DNA from: Tillus elongatus
Lineage: Eukaryota > Arthropoda > Insecta > Coleoptera > Cleridae
DNA: 64,000 nt
Assembly (NCBI GenBank): GCA_964006375.1
Contig: OZ023262.1
Coordinates: forward strand, 96,616,976-96,680,975
Direction: 5' to 3'
Shown here in pieces: positions 1-13,045 of this stretch (position 1 is the stretch's first letter; each line of letters opens with the position of its first letter). The position numbers and the translations under genes are program-made. The notes below the pieces were generated by a model. That model was not told the origin of the DNA, ran no database searches, and saw only the letters and a list, made by a program, of their open reading frames with translations.

Positions 1-49
1 GCATTTTTGCATTTTCCATCGAAATATAATGCATGTTTCTAAGAAAAGA

Positions 50-370
50 AATTATGGATGCAGCAAATGCGTTATGGTAGCGAATTTTGATCAAATGTTT
101 CATATTTGAATAGCCCAATTTGCTATTAACCTATATGGTTGACCAAGAAACGAGTTTTTCCGGGAACACTTTAAGTTTACTTTTGGAAATTTTTGTACAT
201 TTTCACACAATAAAGTTATTTTTATTAAACATGGCACCTTGTTTTTACTATATAGGTTATACTGGTAACCAAAATTGATGCCTGCTTTCTTAAAAAGAAA
301 ACATATTTGCAATAAAAACATTTTTATGAAAATTCACTACCATAACGCACTTGCTGCGTCCAGAGTTTTT
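50..370. repeat. Short inverted-repeat element (family B)
   Basis: The ends are inverted copies of the motif GACGCAGCAAGTGCGTTATGG: forward (diverged) near 58-80 and reverse near 335-362. About 280 bases of AT-rich sequence lie between them. The same arrangement recurs near 1298, 37617, 38879 and 59938, which makes it a MITE-like nonautonomous element. No coding sequence was recognised. Confidence 0.6.
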
Positions 371-494
371 TAGTTATGTATAAATACTATTGCTTCATTT
401 TTATTTAGATATCCAGAAAGGCGGCAACCTAATACATCTACTTTTTACCGAATAAAAAAGAAGAATTTACTTGGGGTACGGATCATTTAACACA

Positions 495-900
495 CCTCGT
501 TTATTAAAATATAATAAAGAAAATCGAGAGGTTTAGGAAGCCACAGTTTTGGATAATATAGAAGCTTACCCTACGAACTCCTGTAGAGCCATTGAAAGGA
601 GCGTAGAGATTTCAAAAGCTAAACTTCAGAAAATTTTAAGAAAATACTAATACCACCCATACAAATTTAGACTTGGCCAGCACCTACATGGGGATGGTCA
701 ACGTCGGGTAGTCTTCTGCAACTGGTATCGGGAAATATGTGAAATGGTTAGAGATTTTGCAATGAAGGTTATATAGTCAGACGAAGCCCATTTTAGTCAT
801 TCTTAATAGGCACAATAGCAGATTCTGGTCCCAGGAAAACCAACATCCAATATTTTCCAGAAGACAGAAGGGCAGGTTTGGTTTAAATGTATCTTGCTTC
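495..900 (+). pseudogene. Mariner/IS630-like transposase remnant
   Basis: Broken reading frames resemble the N-terminal helix-turn-helix and the start of the catalytic domain of a mariner/IS630-type transposase. Around 555-620 one frame reads as the helix-turn-helix region (DNIEAYPTNSCRAIER). Then come KLQKILRKY near 620-645, YHPYKF near 652-669, FCNWYREICEM near 715-748 and a first-Asp region DEAHF near 780-795. Several stops interrupt it (near 645, 770 and 805), and the part beyond the first catalytic block is missing. The order of motifs matches the other mariner-like transposases in this window (40507-41400, 56340-57307, 63541-64000). It is a dead fragment. The family is inferred from motif order, not from an alignment. 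Confidence 0.55.
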
Positions 901-1133
901 ATATTAGCAACACAAATAAAATTGTATATATTTGAGAAAACCCTAACAGCCAAACGCTAAAACAAAAATAAAATCCAGAATCACTCCAAAGAAACACAAA
1001 AATAATAACAGAGTTATACGCCAGATACGTATTTCGAAAACGAAGTTGTCCTCAGCGGGAGCTGTCGCTAAACTGTATGAGCAAAATTATCCTATTTATA
1101 TAACTAAATTATACACTAAACGTGAGGTAGTAC

Positions 1134-1258
1134 CGATGATGCAATACCGGATGATGATGCAATACCGAATGACGCAAAATCGAATGATGCAATACCGAAT
1201 GATGGATTACCGTATGACGCAATATCGGATGCCTCAGTACCCGATGATGTATTCGATA
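1134..1258. repeat. 15-bp minisatellite
   Basis: About eight imperfect copies of a 15-base unit close to GATGCAATACCGAAT follow each other without gaps. Because the unit is divisible by three it leaves open frames on both strands (MMQYRM-type and GIASF-type repeats). Those frames are probably not genes. Confidence 0.75.
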
Positions 1259-1297
1259 TTGCATTATACGTTGTATACAAGTGTCCTATTAAAAAAA

Positions 1298-2815
<1,518 letters not shown>

Positions 2816-3690
2816 AAAGAACATTAGTAAATATTTAAAAAAACAGTCATATTTAGAAAAAACTAACTAAACCACTAAATTCTGCATAAAAAGTTCTAAA
2901 AGGCTTCGTTTTTATTACTTTTTTGACAAGTTGTCAGACAACTGAAATACAACGGATACCTGAAAATGCAATATTTTCAACAACGACCTGTAGCTTGGAA
3001 AGTAAGAAGGCTATGACAATTTTGTTTATTTTGTTTCACAAAAAAATATCTCAGTGTAGCGAAAACTGCAAGGTTCTATCATTGCTAATAACCGAGATAC
3101 CAAAATGGGACACCTGTACAATTCTAATGGAAATTGAGTACTCTGACGGATTTGTGTCCCAAAATATTATTCTTTTCTTAGTTGAAGTAATACATTTCAA
3201 CAATATCAAAATAACCTTCACTTTTAAAGAACATACTTTTCAATGCAGGCACTTCAGTTAAATGTGATTTATATCCACATAAAAAACAAATGTCATTTAA
3301 TATACTTTCAACAAACTTTCTCACTTTAACTGGTGAGGAAATTTTATCGATGTTATAAAATTACGCGAGCTACATTTACCTCAAGAAGGATAAAAAACAA
3401 CTTTTAAATGGGTTCTTAACGATAATTCATGTTCTTAAAAATAGATCATCTGCACGAGGGAGTAAAATGCTAGCTTATAAATTCATTTTCCTTTATGATG
3501 TTCTTTAAAAGATGCATTTATGGACGAACGGTACAGCACAGCTTGCTAGAAATAAGAAACGTATTACCGATGTTAAAGATAATCTCGTTTTGACAAGGTA
3601 TAAGAAAAGTAAAATAGATATAAATTTGTATAGTAAATATATTTTTGTAAATCTGCGTTTTTCAAGATTTGAAACGGTTTATGTCTACTA
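2816..3690. other. Intergenic/intronic stretch, no recognised gene
   Basis: A 112-codon open frame (2923-3261, +) lies here. I see no domain, signal peptide or splice-site context that supports it as a gene. The wording of the DNA (for example ATATCTCAGTGTAGCG) suggests an undetermined dispersed repeat. Confidence 0.4.
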
Positions 3691-3990
3691 CTTCCACAGC
3701 GTCACAACCTGTGGAAGTATGGCGTAATTTGTCGCCGATGCAATTTTTTTTCTCTCCCTCAGGGCTTGTCCGCGTCTCTGTGCTATCGGGGCGGCAAAGA
3801 CGCGGACGAGCCCTGAGGGAGAAAAAAAATTGGCATCGGCGACAATTTTTGTTTTCGTTAAAACTCGAGTAATATAAAGTTTTAGAGTTTGTTTATTAAA
3901 AAACTTTCAAATTCATCATACATCTGGTATTCTCTGCTAAAATTCAATTCAAATTCAAACCTCTTCAGCCACTCAAAAGCCCTGGTTCTC
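3690..3990 (+). repeat. Family D repeat fragment with internal hairpin
   Basis: It begins with ACTTCCACAGCGTCACAAC, the same end found near 15755, 38113 and 57875. It ends in sequence shared with those copies (AAACTCGAGTAATATAA near 3860). The central part of the family is replaced by the hairpin described separately. Confidence 0.6.
3729..3845. repeat. Near-perfect 48-bp inverted repeat (hairpin)
   Basis: Left arm 3729-3777 and right arm 3798-3845 are reverse complements except for a one-base insertion, with a loop of about 20 bases. The arms include the GC-rich core CAGGGCTTGTCCGCGTCT, which is unusual in this AT-rich region. RNA from either strand would fold into a long stem. Confidence 0.9.
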
Positions 3991-5337
3991 TAAATCATGT
4001 GACAAGGTCAGGCTTTAAAAAAATCAAAGCTCACAAAACGGTTCTGCACAATTCCAGTCAAGAAAACCGTCAAACCCCATTCTTTCTGAGGCAAAAAGTC
4101 GTTTAATAACGGCATCCAAAACAAAGTCCTCCCAAGCTCCATCGGCAGCAAACCCTTCTGTTGTTCTCAAAAAATGCGCACCAGAACTTGCTCCTGTCCT
4201 GACTCGTCTGTTTCAGATATCTTACGAGGCATATTCCCTAGTAACTGGAAAACTGCTCGAGTACAACCCGTCCCCAAGAAAGGATCCAAAGCGCTTCCTG
4301 GCAACTACAGGCTTATTCCTCTTCTTTCAGTCGTCTCTAAAGTGATGGAAAAGTATATAAACACCGAATTACTAAAATTTCTTGATAAACACAGTCTAAT
4401 CCACAACAGGCAGTATGGATTCCGTCAGCGCATATCGACTGCCGATCCTTTGTACCCTTTCTTGGAACAAGTCTATGGAACTACACGGTGAATCCCAGAT
4501 TGTCGCTCTAGACATATACAAAGCATTCGACCAGGTCTGGCACGCAGCGCTGCTTAATAAACTTCTGGCCTATGGCCTACCACCAAAACTCTGTACCTAG
4601 ACAGCAAATTTCCTCTGCAACCGAAGCATTTCTGCTGACGTGGATGGCCATTCCTCTAAACCGTATGCATTTAATGCAGGAGTTCTCCAAGGTTCAGCTT
4701 TATCCCCTACTTTGTTTCTTCTCCACATCAATGACCTCCTCTCTAGCACATTCAAACCAGTTCACAGTTACGCGAACGACAGCACCCTCCACTCAAATAT
4801 ACAATACTCTAAGCATGTCTCTTTAGCCCAATTAGATGAGGATCGCAGACTCATGGAGGGTTCTGTCTCCGTGGATTTCCAAAAATATTAGGCTGGGGAA
4901 GTAGAAATCTTGTACAATACAACCCCACCAAATCTCAGTCTTGCTTTATATCTCATAAGAGATACACCAGCCCTAGACTTATCACAATGAACAACCAAAT
5001 TATTCAAAGTAATGAGTCCTTTTCACTTGTTGGCATTTTTGTGGATCGTAATCTCAATTGGCACCAACATGTCACATCAGTTGCAGAAGCGGCCGATAAA
5101 AAATTAGGTTTCCTCTTCCGGGCTCGCAAAAACTTTTCACCAGCTAATCTCTATACCGTATATACTTCACAAATAAGGCAAAACCTCGAATACTGCTCCC
5201 ACATCTGGGTGCCGCTGCCGCTTCTACACTCGCTATCCTGGACTCAATTCAGAAGTGAGCTGTACGTCTCATCGGTGACAATACCCTCACCCAAAGGCTG
5301 CCATCCCTTGCCGTGCCGTTGGTGACCTCTCTCTCTA

Positions 5338-5385
<48 letters not shown>

Positions 5386-5690
5386 TTTTATAGATATGTG
5401 CACGGCCACTGCTCAGAGGAGCTTTAGTTCATCCACCTGCTGCCCCCAACAGATCTACCAGGGGAACAGAGCGAATGCATTCTTTTACTGTCCAGGTCAC
5501 CAGACATATAACATCTTGTTATGTCCGCTGTTTTGTCCCGAGGACTTCCAAGTTGTGGAATTCCTTGCCGGCACATGTGTTTCCGTCTCCTCCGAACCTC
5601 CAAATCTTCAAGTCCAGAATTAACAAGTTGCCTCTTTCCTCCAGGTCGACACCCACGGTACGATAGTATTTAGGCTGTAAGCCCTCGTGG
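3990..5690 (+). pseudogene. Non-LTR retrotransposon reverse transcriptase remnant (CR1/jockey-like)
   Basis: A broken LINE reverse transcriptase spread over several frames. Recognisable blocks in order: VVLKKCAPELAPVLTRLFQ near 4160-4210; PVPKKGSKALPGNYRLI (RT motif 1) near 4265-4320; YGFRQRISTADPL near 4410-4450; ALDIYKAFDQVWHAAL (motif A, with D and AFD) near 4505-4550; GVLQGSALSPTLFLLHINDL (motif B) near 4677-4735; YANDSTLH (motif C) near 4765-4795; and the thumb block GIFVDRNLNWHQHV near 5029-5070. Motif C reads YAND where active enzymes have YADD, so a catalytic Asp is lost. A (CT)n tract interrupts it at about 5330-5392. No poly(A) tail or intact endonuclease domain was seen. Polymerase activity is not possible from this copy. 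Confidence 0.85.
5328..5392. repeat. (CT)n microsatellite
   Basis: Mostly CT dinucleotide with a few CTAT interruptions, inside the broken LINE. Confidence 0.9.
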
Positions 5691-5809
5691 TGTGTTGTTG
5701 AAATATATAAAAAAACGAATAGTGTACAGTTCCTACAAAAAAAAAAACAGTGTGTGTCAGGTCCTACGACTTTCGCACAGTAGTATTTTAACCCTTTAAC
5801 CATAATCCT

Positions 5810-6270
5810 CGGCCTGTAAAGTTCCGTTTTGATTTGTGGGATTTTTATTATGGTTTCCTTCTAATCGGTCGACCGGTTAAGGCATGTCCTTACACCTAGC
5901 AACTGCTTCCTTCACAGCCACCCAGTTGCTGATTATGCAGATTATAATGCATGTTCTTACAGCAATCCTCGGTGGTCCCAACTGAACAATGTGTGAAAGA
6001 TGTGGTTACTGGTATTTAGGTGGATACTTTTGTAGACTGTCAGCCCTATGCTCGTAAATTGCAAATAGCCAATAAATGTGCAGGTTCATGTGGTGAAGGT
6101 TCTATATTTGGATTTTGACACTGACGGGGAATTAGGGAAGCAGGGACCGCCACTTAAAAAATAAACAACAAAAATGCAGATATGTTTATATATTTTGTAG
6201 ACCTGGATGAAACATTATCGATTGGATTGTAGATATTATTCTCAATCTACATAAAAGCAAAGTACAATAA
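5810..6270. other. Unannotated stretch
   Basis: No open frame, repeat end or RNA gene was recognised here. It may be the 3' noncoding tail of the preceding LINE or unique intron. Confidence 0.3.
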
Positions 6271-6273
6271 TAT

Positions 6274-6297
6274 ACACACACACACCTACACACACAC

Positions 6298-6382
<85 letters not shown>

Positions 6383-6408
6383 GGAGAGAGAGAGAGAGAG
6401 AGAGAGAG
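6274..6408. repeat. Compound microsatellite (AC)n-(AT)n-(AG)n
   Basis: An AC-rich run (6274-6298) passes into AT (6300-6367) and then AG (6367-6408). On the minus strand it produces an artefactual SLSLS/YIYIY frame. Confidence 0.95.
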
Positions 6409-7156
6409 TTCTGGTAGCCAGATCCACTAAACGTAACAGATTAACATACATCATTAGAGACATAACACCGGTACCATGAGCTAATCAACACCAGCTATTT
6501 TAGCAACAAAACATTCAAGTTCAAACAGGAATGCAAAGAATTTAGTAAGGAAGTAGTGAATAAATAAATGGAGCATACATAATTCAAATCAGTCATTGAT
6601 GTGAGGTATAATAGATACAGTTAATATAAGAACTGTAGCAATTATAAAGCATAAAATGGGCTTCAGAGGATTTAAAAGACTAAATTAGCTAAGTCCAAAT
6701 TTAAATTAACAAAAAATGTAGTACTAGTTTTGACCAGTACTAGTATTAGTATTAAAATAAGTATCGACAGTATATGTAGACAATCGTACTTGTACAAAAT
6801 TGGTATATTTAGAATAACTTTTGTAATTAGTATTAAGGAGGTATGCACAAAATGACAGTTCCACAATAATTTGAAATTTTTGTCAAAAATTACAGTTCAG
6901 GAAGATGAGAATAAAGCGATGACAACAGGAAAACGGAAGTTTTTTGGACAGAAGGAGTTTGCTGTGCAAAAATTTGATGAAAGAGTTGACAGAGGAAAAG
7001 GGATTGAGATGGTCCTTAGCAGTTTGTAAGAACAGCGAAAAGTATGCTTTCGAATTAATAAAAAAGTATAAGTAAATAAATAAAGTAATACTACGTATCA
7101 GGAGCTAAAAGAATCAGACGCCATTACTCAAGATATGGTAACATAGAATGCAGATC

Positions 7157-7159
<3 letters not shown>
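6409..7159. other. Intronic/intergenic stretch, nothing recognised
   Basis: AT-rich, with many short frames that are interrupted. No domain or repeat family was recognised. Confidence 0.3.

Positions 7160-7222
<63 letters not shown>
7160..7222. repeat. (AT)n microsatellite
   Basis: Pure AT dinucleotide array in unique-looking sequence. Confidence 0.97.
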
Positions 7223-7224
<2 letters not shown>

Positions 7225-7435
7225 GACTTGGTTGAATACTTACGGTAGATAAAGGTCATTTATTTAATTGGGAAATATTATTATTGAACATTTTTGTTAA
7301 ATCTTTTAATAAATCGCTATATGAGCTTTGAATCGATGCTCTGAGATAGAAGAAGCAGCTGGGGCAAACAGAAACAATAGATTAGATACATAACACATAA
7401 TATAAGATATTTGTTTGTGTCATACCAATAAATAC

Positions 7436-7436
<1 letters not shown>

Positions 7437-7489
<53 letters not shown>
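7437..7489. repeat. (AT)n microsatellite
   Basis: Pure AT dinucleotide array 215 bases after the previous one. Confidence 0.97.
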
Positions 7490-7490
<1 letters not shown>

Positions 7491-7859
7491 CCAAATGTAA
7501 TAAAGATAATTAAGGATAGGGCAGCGAAAATGGATATAAAGCTAAACAGTCGACGGGTTAAACAAATGAAAATGTTTACATACCTTTAGTATTATTAGGG
7601 ATGCTGGTAAGTGTAGCAAATAACTAAAAAGGGTACATTGCGATGGCATTCTTTTTCTCGCTAATAAACATTTTATCCTGGGCCAGAGGACTCTTCCTAT
7701 CAAGTCATACGTATAGGTTACGATAATGTATGTGACGAAAAGCTGGACTTTCAATAAGGTGAACATGAAAATAATAGGAGCTTCAAAAGTGAACTAAAAA
7801 AAGAACAAAGGCAAGATACACCTATAGAAATATGAATAATCGTGTGCTAGAATAGACGA

Positions 7860-8115
7860 GAGAAGAAAGATCATTGCTTAAAAACACTTATATGTAAAAA
7901 GCAAAATTTGTTGGACATATTCTTACGCGTAATAACATTCTCCCAACATTATTGGAAGAACACATGCTTGGAAATGTAGACCAAGAGGCGAGAACTAGTG
8001 AAAAACCTGACCAGTTGATAAATTGCGTAAGCCACATGATTTAAAAAGAGCTTCTGGAAACAGGAACTCGTGGTTGTCACGATAATGCGACATCGCCTTT
8101 GACTGTGCTGGAGAA
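7860..8115 (+). pseudogene. Possible LINE C-terminal remnant
   Basis: One frame reads KAKFVGHILTRNNILPTLLE followed by a basic, Gly-poor segment and LINCVSHMI. This resembles the conserved tail of RTE/Outcast-type LINE proteins, where a (Y/F)xGH-ILR block is followed by a basic segment. The stretch is short, diverged and flanked by stops, so the call is tentative. Nothing upstream within 700 bases adds further RT motifs. Confidence 0.3.
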
Positions 8116-8829
8116 CATATAAACTTTTATTTCATTTTGTAAGCTTGCATCCCAAAGAGCTATAACATCTTATTTTACCAAGACTTGTTTCATTTTTCCT
8201 GCTTTATTCAATTTAAATGCAATTCATACGTACTACACTTGGAATTGTAAAATATTTCATATTACAATATTATGTCTGTTTTGTTTGAGACAGTGCAAAA
8301 AATGTATGTATGCTCCAACAACTTCATATCAGTCAGCGTCAGCAAGTTATTCAATTTAGAACAGACTCATGAACTAGAAATATGACATCCTCCAAACGGA
8401 TGGATACATATTCACTCAACACAGGTAACTTGATATTGTTGTTCACGTGAATGTAATATTCATATATCAACACGCAGTAGCGGATCTGCGAAGCCGGCGC
8501 TTTTAAATTAAGGCTCCAGAAAAAAAAGGGAGGCTTGCAGAATAATTTGTAATTCTAACAATGCTTTTCATTAAGCTGTCCAGGGAAATAAGAATAGCTC
8601 ATTTACGTATTTCGTCTGTTTTCAGATAGACTGGTTTGACACGAACTAAAGCACGGATGCTTCAGTTCACAGTTTAATTTTCCACTGTTTTAATTTTACG
8701 TTCTATGATCGTTCTCCCAATTACTTAATAGGCATGTAACAAAAGAAGAGCAGATGGAAAACTATAGAATGATTCAGGCATTGATAATGACAATTTTACG
8801 CCACTTTATAAAAAGGATAATATAAAATA

Positions 8830-9350
8830 ATATCCTTGAAGGTTAAATTAAAAGGCTTAAACTTCTAGACAGATTTTTATTACAAAAACCGAACGCGTTT
8901 TGGCCATCTTCAGGGGGCCATAATTCACTAAGTGAAGATTGAAACCTGTGATGAGCACTGATAAGTACAGAATAAAATTCAGAATTTGTTGTCTTCTAAT
9001 GACGCTAACTTTGTTAGTGAAACGATCGTCAGGTCTATAAAAAATGTGGTGTGGTGATTTGAGTTCTCCAAGTGTACTTATCATCTTCAGGGATCAATGC
9101 CTAGACTACAAAAGTTGGTTGTGTCAGCAACTGGGTTTCCTTGAGGCAACATGAAGGACGCCACAAAGTTACAAAGCACCTGTGTCGTACCTACATGGTA
9201 CCTACTGGAAACCTAGTTTTTAACAACCAACTTTTGTATCCTAGGTATTAACCCCTGAAGATGGCCCGATGAAACTGAAATGTGTAGGGTTTTTGTAATA
9301 AAGTTCTCTCTGGAAGTATGAGCCTTTTATTTAACCTTGAAGTATATCGA
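8830..9350. repeat. Foldback (inverted-repeat) element, about 520 bp
   Basis: The left end (CCTTGAAGGTTAAATTAAAA at about 8835) and the right end (reverse complement of TTTTATTTAACCTTGAAG at about 9322-9342) are inverted copies. The similarity extends inward about 90 bases through TTATTACAAAAACC and GGCCATCTTCAGGGG. The middle carries no coding sequence. It is best described as a MITE-like foldback element. Confidence 0.75.
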
Positions 9351-9534
9351 CTCCGGATGTTATAACGTTTATAAATTATAATATTAATATTTATCATTAT
9401 AAAAATTAAAGATAAATGAAAAGAACCATGTAATCCTTAAATGAAATCAAACAAAAAAATTAAATCTGTGAGCTTGTTATATTACAGAAAACGACTAACT
9501 AATATGAAATCAAATTTCAGTCGCTATACAACGC

Positions 9535-10610
9535 CACTAAGTGAGATGTAACACAGGAAGCACGTGCCGCCACCTCGTTGCGGAACCAAGTAGTATGTTG
9601 TCACGGCAGCTCTAAATAACACAGAGTGTTAAAAAATACAGACTGTATACAACCAACTAACAATTTAGTAAATTGTCAGCCCTGGTCGATTTCTACCCTA
9701 ATATAGGGACAAAGTATGTAAGTCTAGATGCATTCTCGCCACAATTAGAACCGTAGACCGGTTTCGCTCTAATTAGAGCTCGTCAGTACGGCATACTAAT
9801 TGCAGAAAAAATACACCTATAAAGTAATACGGCTATGGTAGTCAGCCTTCCAACACTAAGTGAGATGTAAGACACGAAGCACGTGCCGCCACCTCGTTGC
9901 GGAACCAAGTAGTATGTTGTCACGGCAGCTCCAACTAACACAGAGTGTTAAAAAAATAGAGACTGTATACAACCAACTAACAATTTAGTAAATTGTCAGC
10001 CCTGGTCGATTTCTACCCTAATATAGGGACAAAGTATGTAAAGCTAGATGCATTCTCGCCACAATTAGAACCGTAGACCGGTTTCGCTCTAATTAGAGCT
10101 CGTCAGTACGGCATACTAATTGCAGAAAAAATACACCTATAAAGTAATACGGCTATGGTAGTCAGCCTTCCAACACTAAGTGAGATGTAAGACACGAAGC
10201 ACGTGCCGCCACCTCGTTGCGGAACCAAGTAGTATGTTGTCACGGCAGCTCCAACTAACACAGAGTGTTAAAAAAATAGAGACTGTATACAACCAACTAA
10301 CAATTTAGTAAATTGTCAGCCCTGGTCGATTTCTACCCTAATATAGGGACAAAGTATGTAAAGCTAGATGCATTCTCGCCACAATTAGAACCGTAGACCG
10401 GTTTCGCTCTAATTAGAGCTCGTCAGTACGGCATACTAATTGCAGCAAAAATACACCTATAAAGTAATACGGCTATGGTAGCCAGCCTTCCAAAACTAAG
10501 TGGGATGTAAGACACGATGCACGTGCCGCCACCTCGTTGCGGAACCAAGTAGTATGTTGTCACGGCAGCTCCAAATAACACAGAGTGTTAAAAAAATAGA
10601 GACTGTATAA
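9535..10610. repeat. 320-bp satellite array, about 3.3 copies
   Basis: The unit start (CACTAAGTGAGATGTAA) recurs at 9535, 9854, 10174 and, with changes, 10494, giving a period of 319-320 bases. Units two and three are almost identical and the outer ones are slightly diverged. Each unit includes the palindrome GCTCTAATTAGAGC. A diverged, partly inverted relative lies at about 42870-43370. Confidence 0.95.
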
Positions 10611-10927
10611 ATCTATTTTTTAACACCTGTTTATCATGGTTTTTTATTTATCCCTTTAATCCTAATTTACTCTATGTCACCACGTTGTTGAAAGCGTTCG
10701 TGCTGGAACTCCATTGTAACGCGACGACCATGTCGACACTAACGCCATCTATTGCTTCAAATGTGTACTACTGTCGCAATGATAGATGCGTGTGACTTTT
10801 CCTGTCGAAAGTCGAAGTTCAAACTTGTCATACTATGATCTTACCGCTTACCTACCCATCCGCCTTCAATTATTGTGACTAATTGTGTAAGAATGAGTAG
10901 TGATTGTGTTGTTTGTGTGAATTAAAA
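10611..10927. other. Possible 5' region of the THAP remnant
   Basis: Higher GC than its neighbours, with no repeats recognised. It directly precedes the ATG of the THAP-domain remnant and could be its old leader or promoter. No TATA box could be assigned with confidence. Confidence 0.3.
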
Positions 10928-11215
10928 ATGATCCGTGGTTCATATTGCATAAGTAATTCATGTTGCATAAATAGACACAACAACAGAGATGTATCATTCT
11001 TCAATTTGCCGAAAGATTATCTGCTGTAAGTAAACATTATTAATTTATTACAACTATTCCCGAAGTCCCTAGAATTATGAGAATTCCAATGAAAAATACA
11101 ATTTAATTGCAGATGTAAGCAGTGGATTAAAGTACTTGATAGACATAACCTATTGCTGGATGACCAATACATCAAATCCCATTAAGTATGCAGCAAACAT
11201 TTTTTTAAATTGTCA
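10928..11215 (+). pseudogene. THAP-domain gene remnant (two exons)
   Basis: THAP domains are C2CH zinc-finger DNA-binding modules found in host regulators and in P-element-type transposases. Exon 1 (10928-11025) starts with ATG and encodes a Cys pair followed by a segment ending VSFFNLPKD, the usual position of the conserved FPxD block. It ends at a donor GTAAGT. Exon 2 (from 11113, after TTGCAG) continues CKQWIKVLDRHNLLLDDQYI and reaches the expected V-C-S-K-H-F zinc-ligand block near 11186-11203. The codon just before that block is TAA (11183-11185) where Tyr would fit. A single base change therefore stops the protein before its last two zinc ligands. I see no further exons that I can assign, so the rest of the protein is unknown. 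It may be a host gene copy or the start of a P-like transposon. Confidence 0.6.
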
Positions 11216-11735
11216 ATAATAACAAGAACTTAAAAATATTTTTTTTTCAGAAACATGCTTAGAACCCCCTTTCGATGCACAAGCCACAAAACAAATTTCT
11301 TGCGAACAACCACCAAGAAAGTTGAGGGACCAAGAATGAATACGGGTGCTGGGCGGGAAGGAAATATGAGTGGAAAATACTGAACAAAACACTTAATCGG
11401 ACTTTGAAAAAATGCATTTTTCACATTTTGCAGCAATACCCCTGTTTACCCCGCACAACACCCGTATTCGCCCCAGGTCCCGTAACTTATTTGGGGGCTG
11501 CTCCTAAGAAATGTTTCTTGTCCTTTATGCGTTGAAGATGGTTGTATGCATGCACAAGGAAATGTAGCCCCTCCCCCCGTGTTTTTGGGTGAGGGGCAGA
11601 AACCGTCCTCGTTCTAGAGGTTCTTCTTCCCTTCAGCATGCATACAATCACCCTCAATGCACAAATCACGAAGCAAACCTCTCTAGTAAACGTCCACTCT
11701 GATGTCCACCTATTTCCACAGGCAATCGCGCTGCA
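11216..11735. other. Unrecognised stretch between THAP and Tc1 remnants
   Basis: It has higher GC than most of the window. Loose internal repeats are present: TGTATGCATGCACAAGG near 11544 and an inverted relative GCATGCATACAATCA near 11636. No domain was recognised in any frame. It replaces the N-terminal half that the Tc1 transposase should have. Confidence 0.3.
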
Positions 11736-12365
11736 AGATTGGATGGGTGTCAAAATTATCTGAACTGGACTGCAGATAACTGGGCTACAGTTTTATTCAC
11801 AGACGAATCTAGGTTTGATTTCCACCCGGATTCCCGTCGAATAAGGGTGTGTAGACGATCTGAAAATGCGGAACGCTTAAGACATTTTCAGGAAGTGTAC
11901 ACATACGAAGGAGGTACAATAATGGCATGGGGAGGAATAATTATTGGCGCCAGAATCGAACTCGTTTTTCCAAATCGCTTCCTAACAGCTCTGCTGTATC
12001 TGGATAGCATTGTCCAACCCATCGTGCATCCATTTGCAGGCGCTGTTGGTCAAAACTTCCACCTAATGCATGATAATGCCCGTCCACATGCAGCGTAACT
12101 AACTGGTTGGATAACGCGGGAATTAAAGCTTTACCATGGCCATCACAATACCCGGGCCTGAATCCGATAGAGCATGTCTGGGATATGCTTCAACGAAGAA
12201 TTACTTCACATACTGGCAACACTCACAATGTGTTTACATTCTTAGGAGCTTCTGACAGCAGAGTGGGCACGTTTACCACAAGAAGACCTTGACAATCTCA
12301 TTTTGTCTATGAGCAATAGATGTAGAGCTGTAATTACTCAACATGACGGTCATACTTCGTATTCT
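11730..12365 (+). pseudogene. Tc1-like transposase, C-terminal half
   Basis: The catalytic half of a Tc1-family DD34E transposase, which cuts and joins transposon ends at TA sites. Visible blocks: NWTADNWATVLFTDESRF (first Asp) near 11765-11818; MAWGGI near 11922-11940; HLMHDNARPHAA (second Asp) near 12060-12096; and GLNPIEHVWDMLQRRI with the third acidic residue Glu near 12150-12195. A frameshift or stop after 12098 separates the second Asp from the Glu block, and another follows near 12240. The DNA-binding N-terminal half is absent. All three catalytic residues remain but not in one frame, so this copy is inactive. Confidence 0.88.
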
Positions 12366-12420
12366 ACTTTTTCTCACATGCTCGGAAGTTTCTGAAAAAT
12401 CCCTAAAATAGTGGCTTTCA

Positions 12421-12845
<425 letters not shown>

Positions 12846-12896
12846 AATTTACTACCATAACGTACTTGCTGCGTCATTTTATCTTATTAAAGGTCT

Positions 12897-13045
12897 TTCT
12901 CTCCGTAAGCGTTTGGTAGGAAATATTTTTTAATCCAACTGAAAGAGTAACTCATATGTAGAGTTAATGGTTTTTCTGCCCGTAAGGGTTAGGTAAGAAA
13001 TGTTTTTTGATTCAACAGAAAGAGTAACTCATACAGTAGATTAAT
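12897..13045 (+). repeat. Short tandem duplication, about 75 bp
   Basis: Two adjacent similar segments, each containing GAAAGAGTAACTCATA and a GTAAG-GGTTAGGTA-GAAAT block. Confidence 0.65.

Noticed and set aside
2923..3261. 112-codon plus-strand frame as a gene
   Set aside because: No recognisable domain, start context or splice signals; kept only as an unannotated stretch.
7500..7800. 74-codon minus-strand frame as a gene
   Set aside because: No domain; flanked by AT arrays and unsupported by splice signals.
9535..10610. Possible rDNA or histone repeat
   Set aside because: No rRNA or coding content was found in the 320-bp unit.
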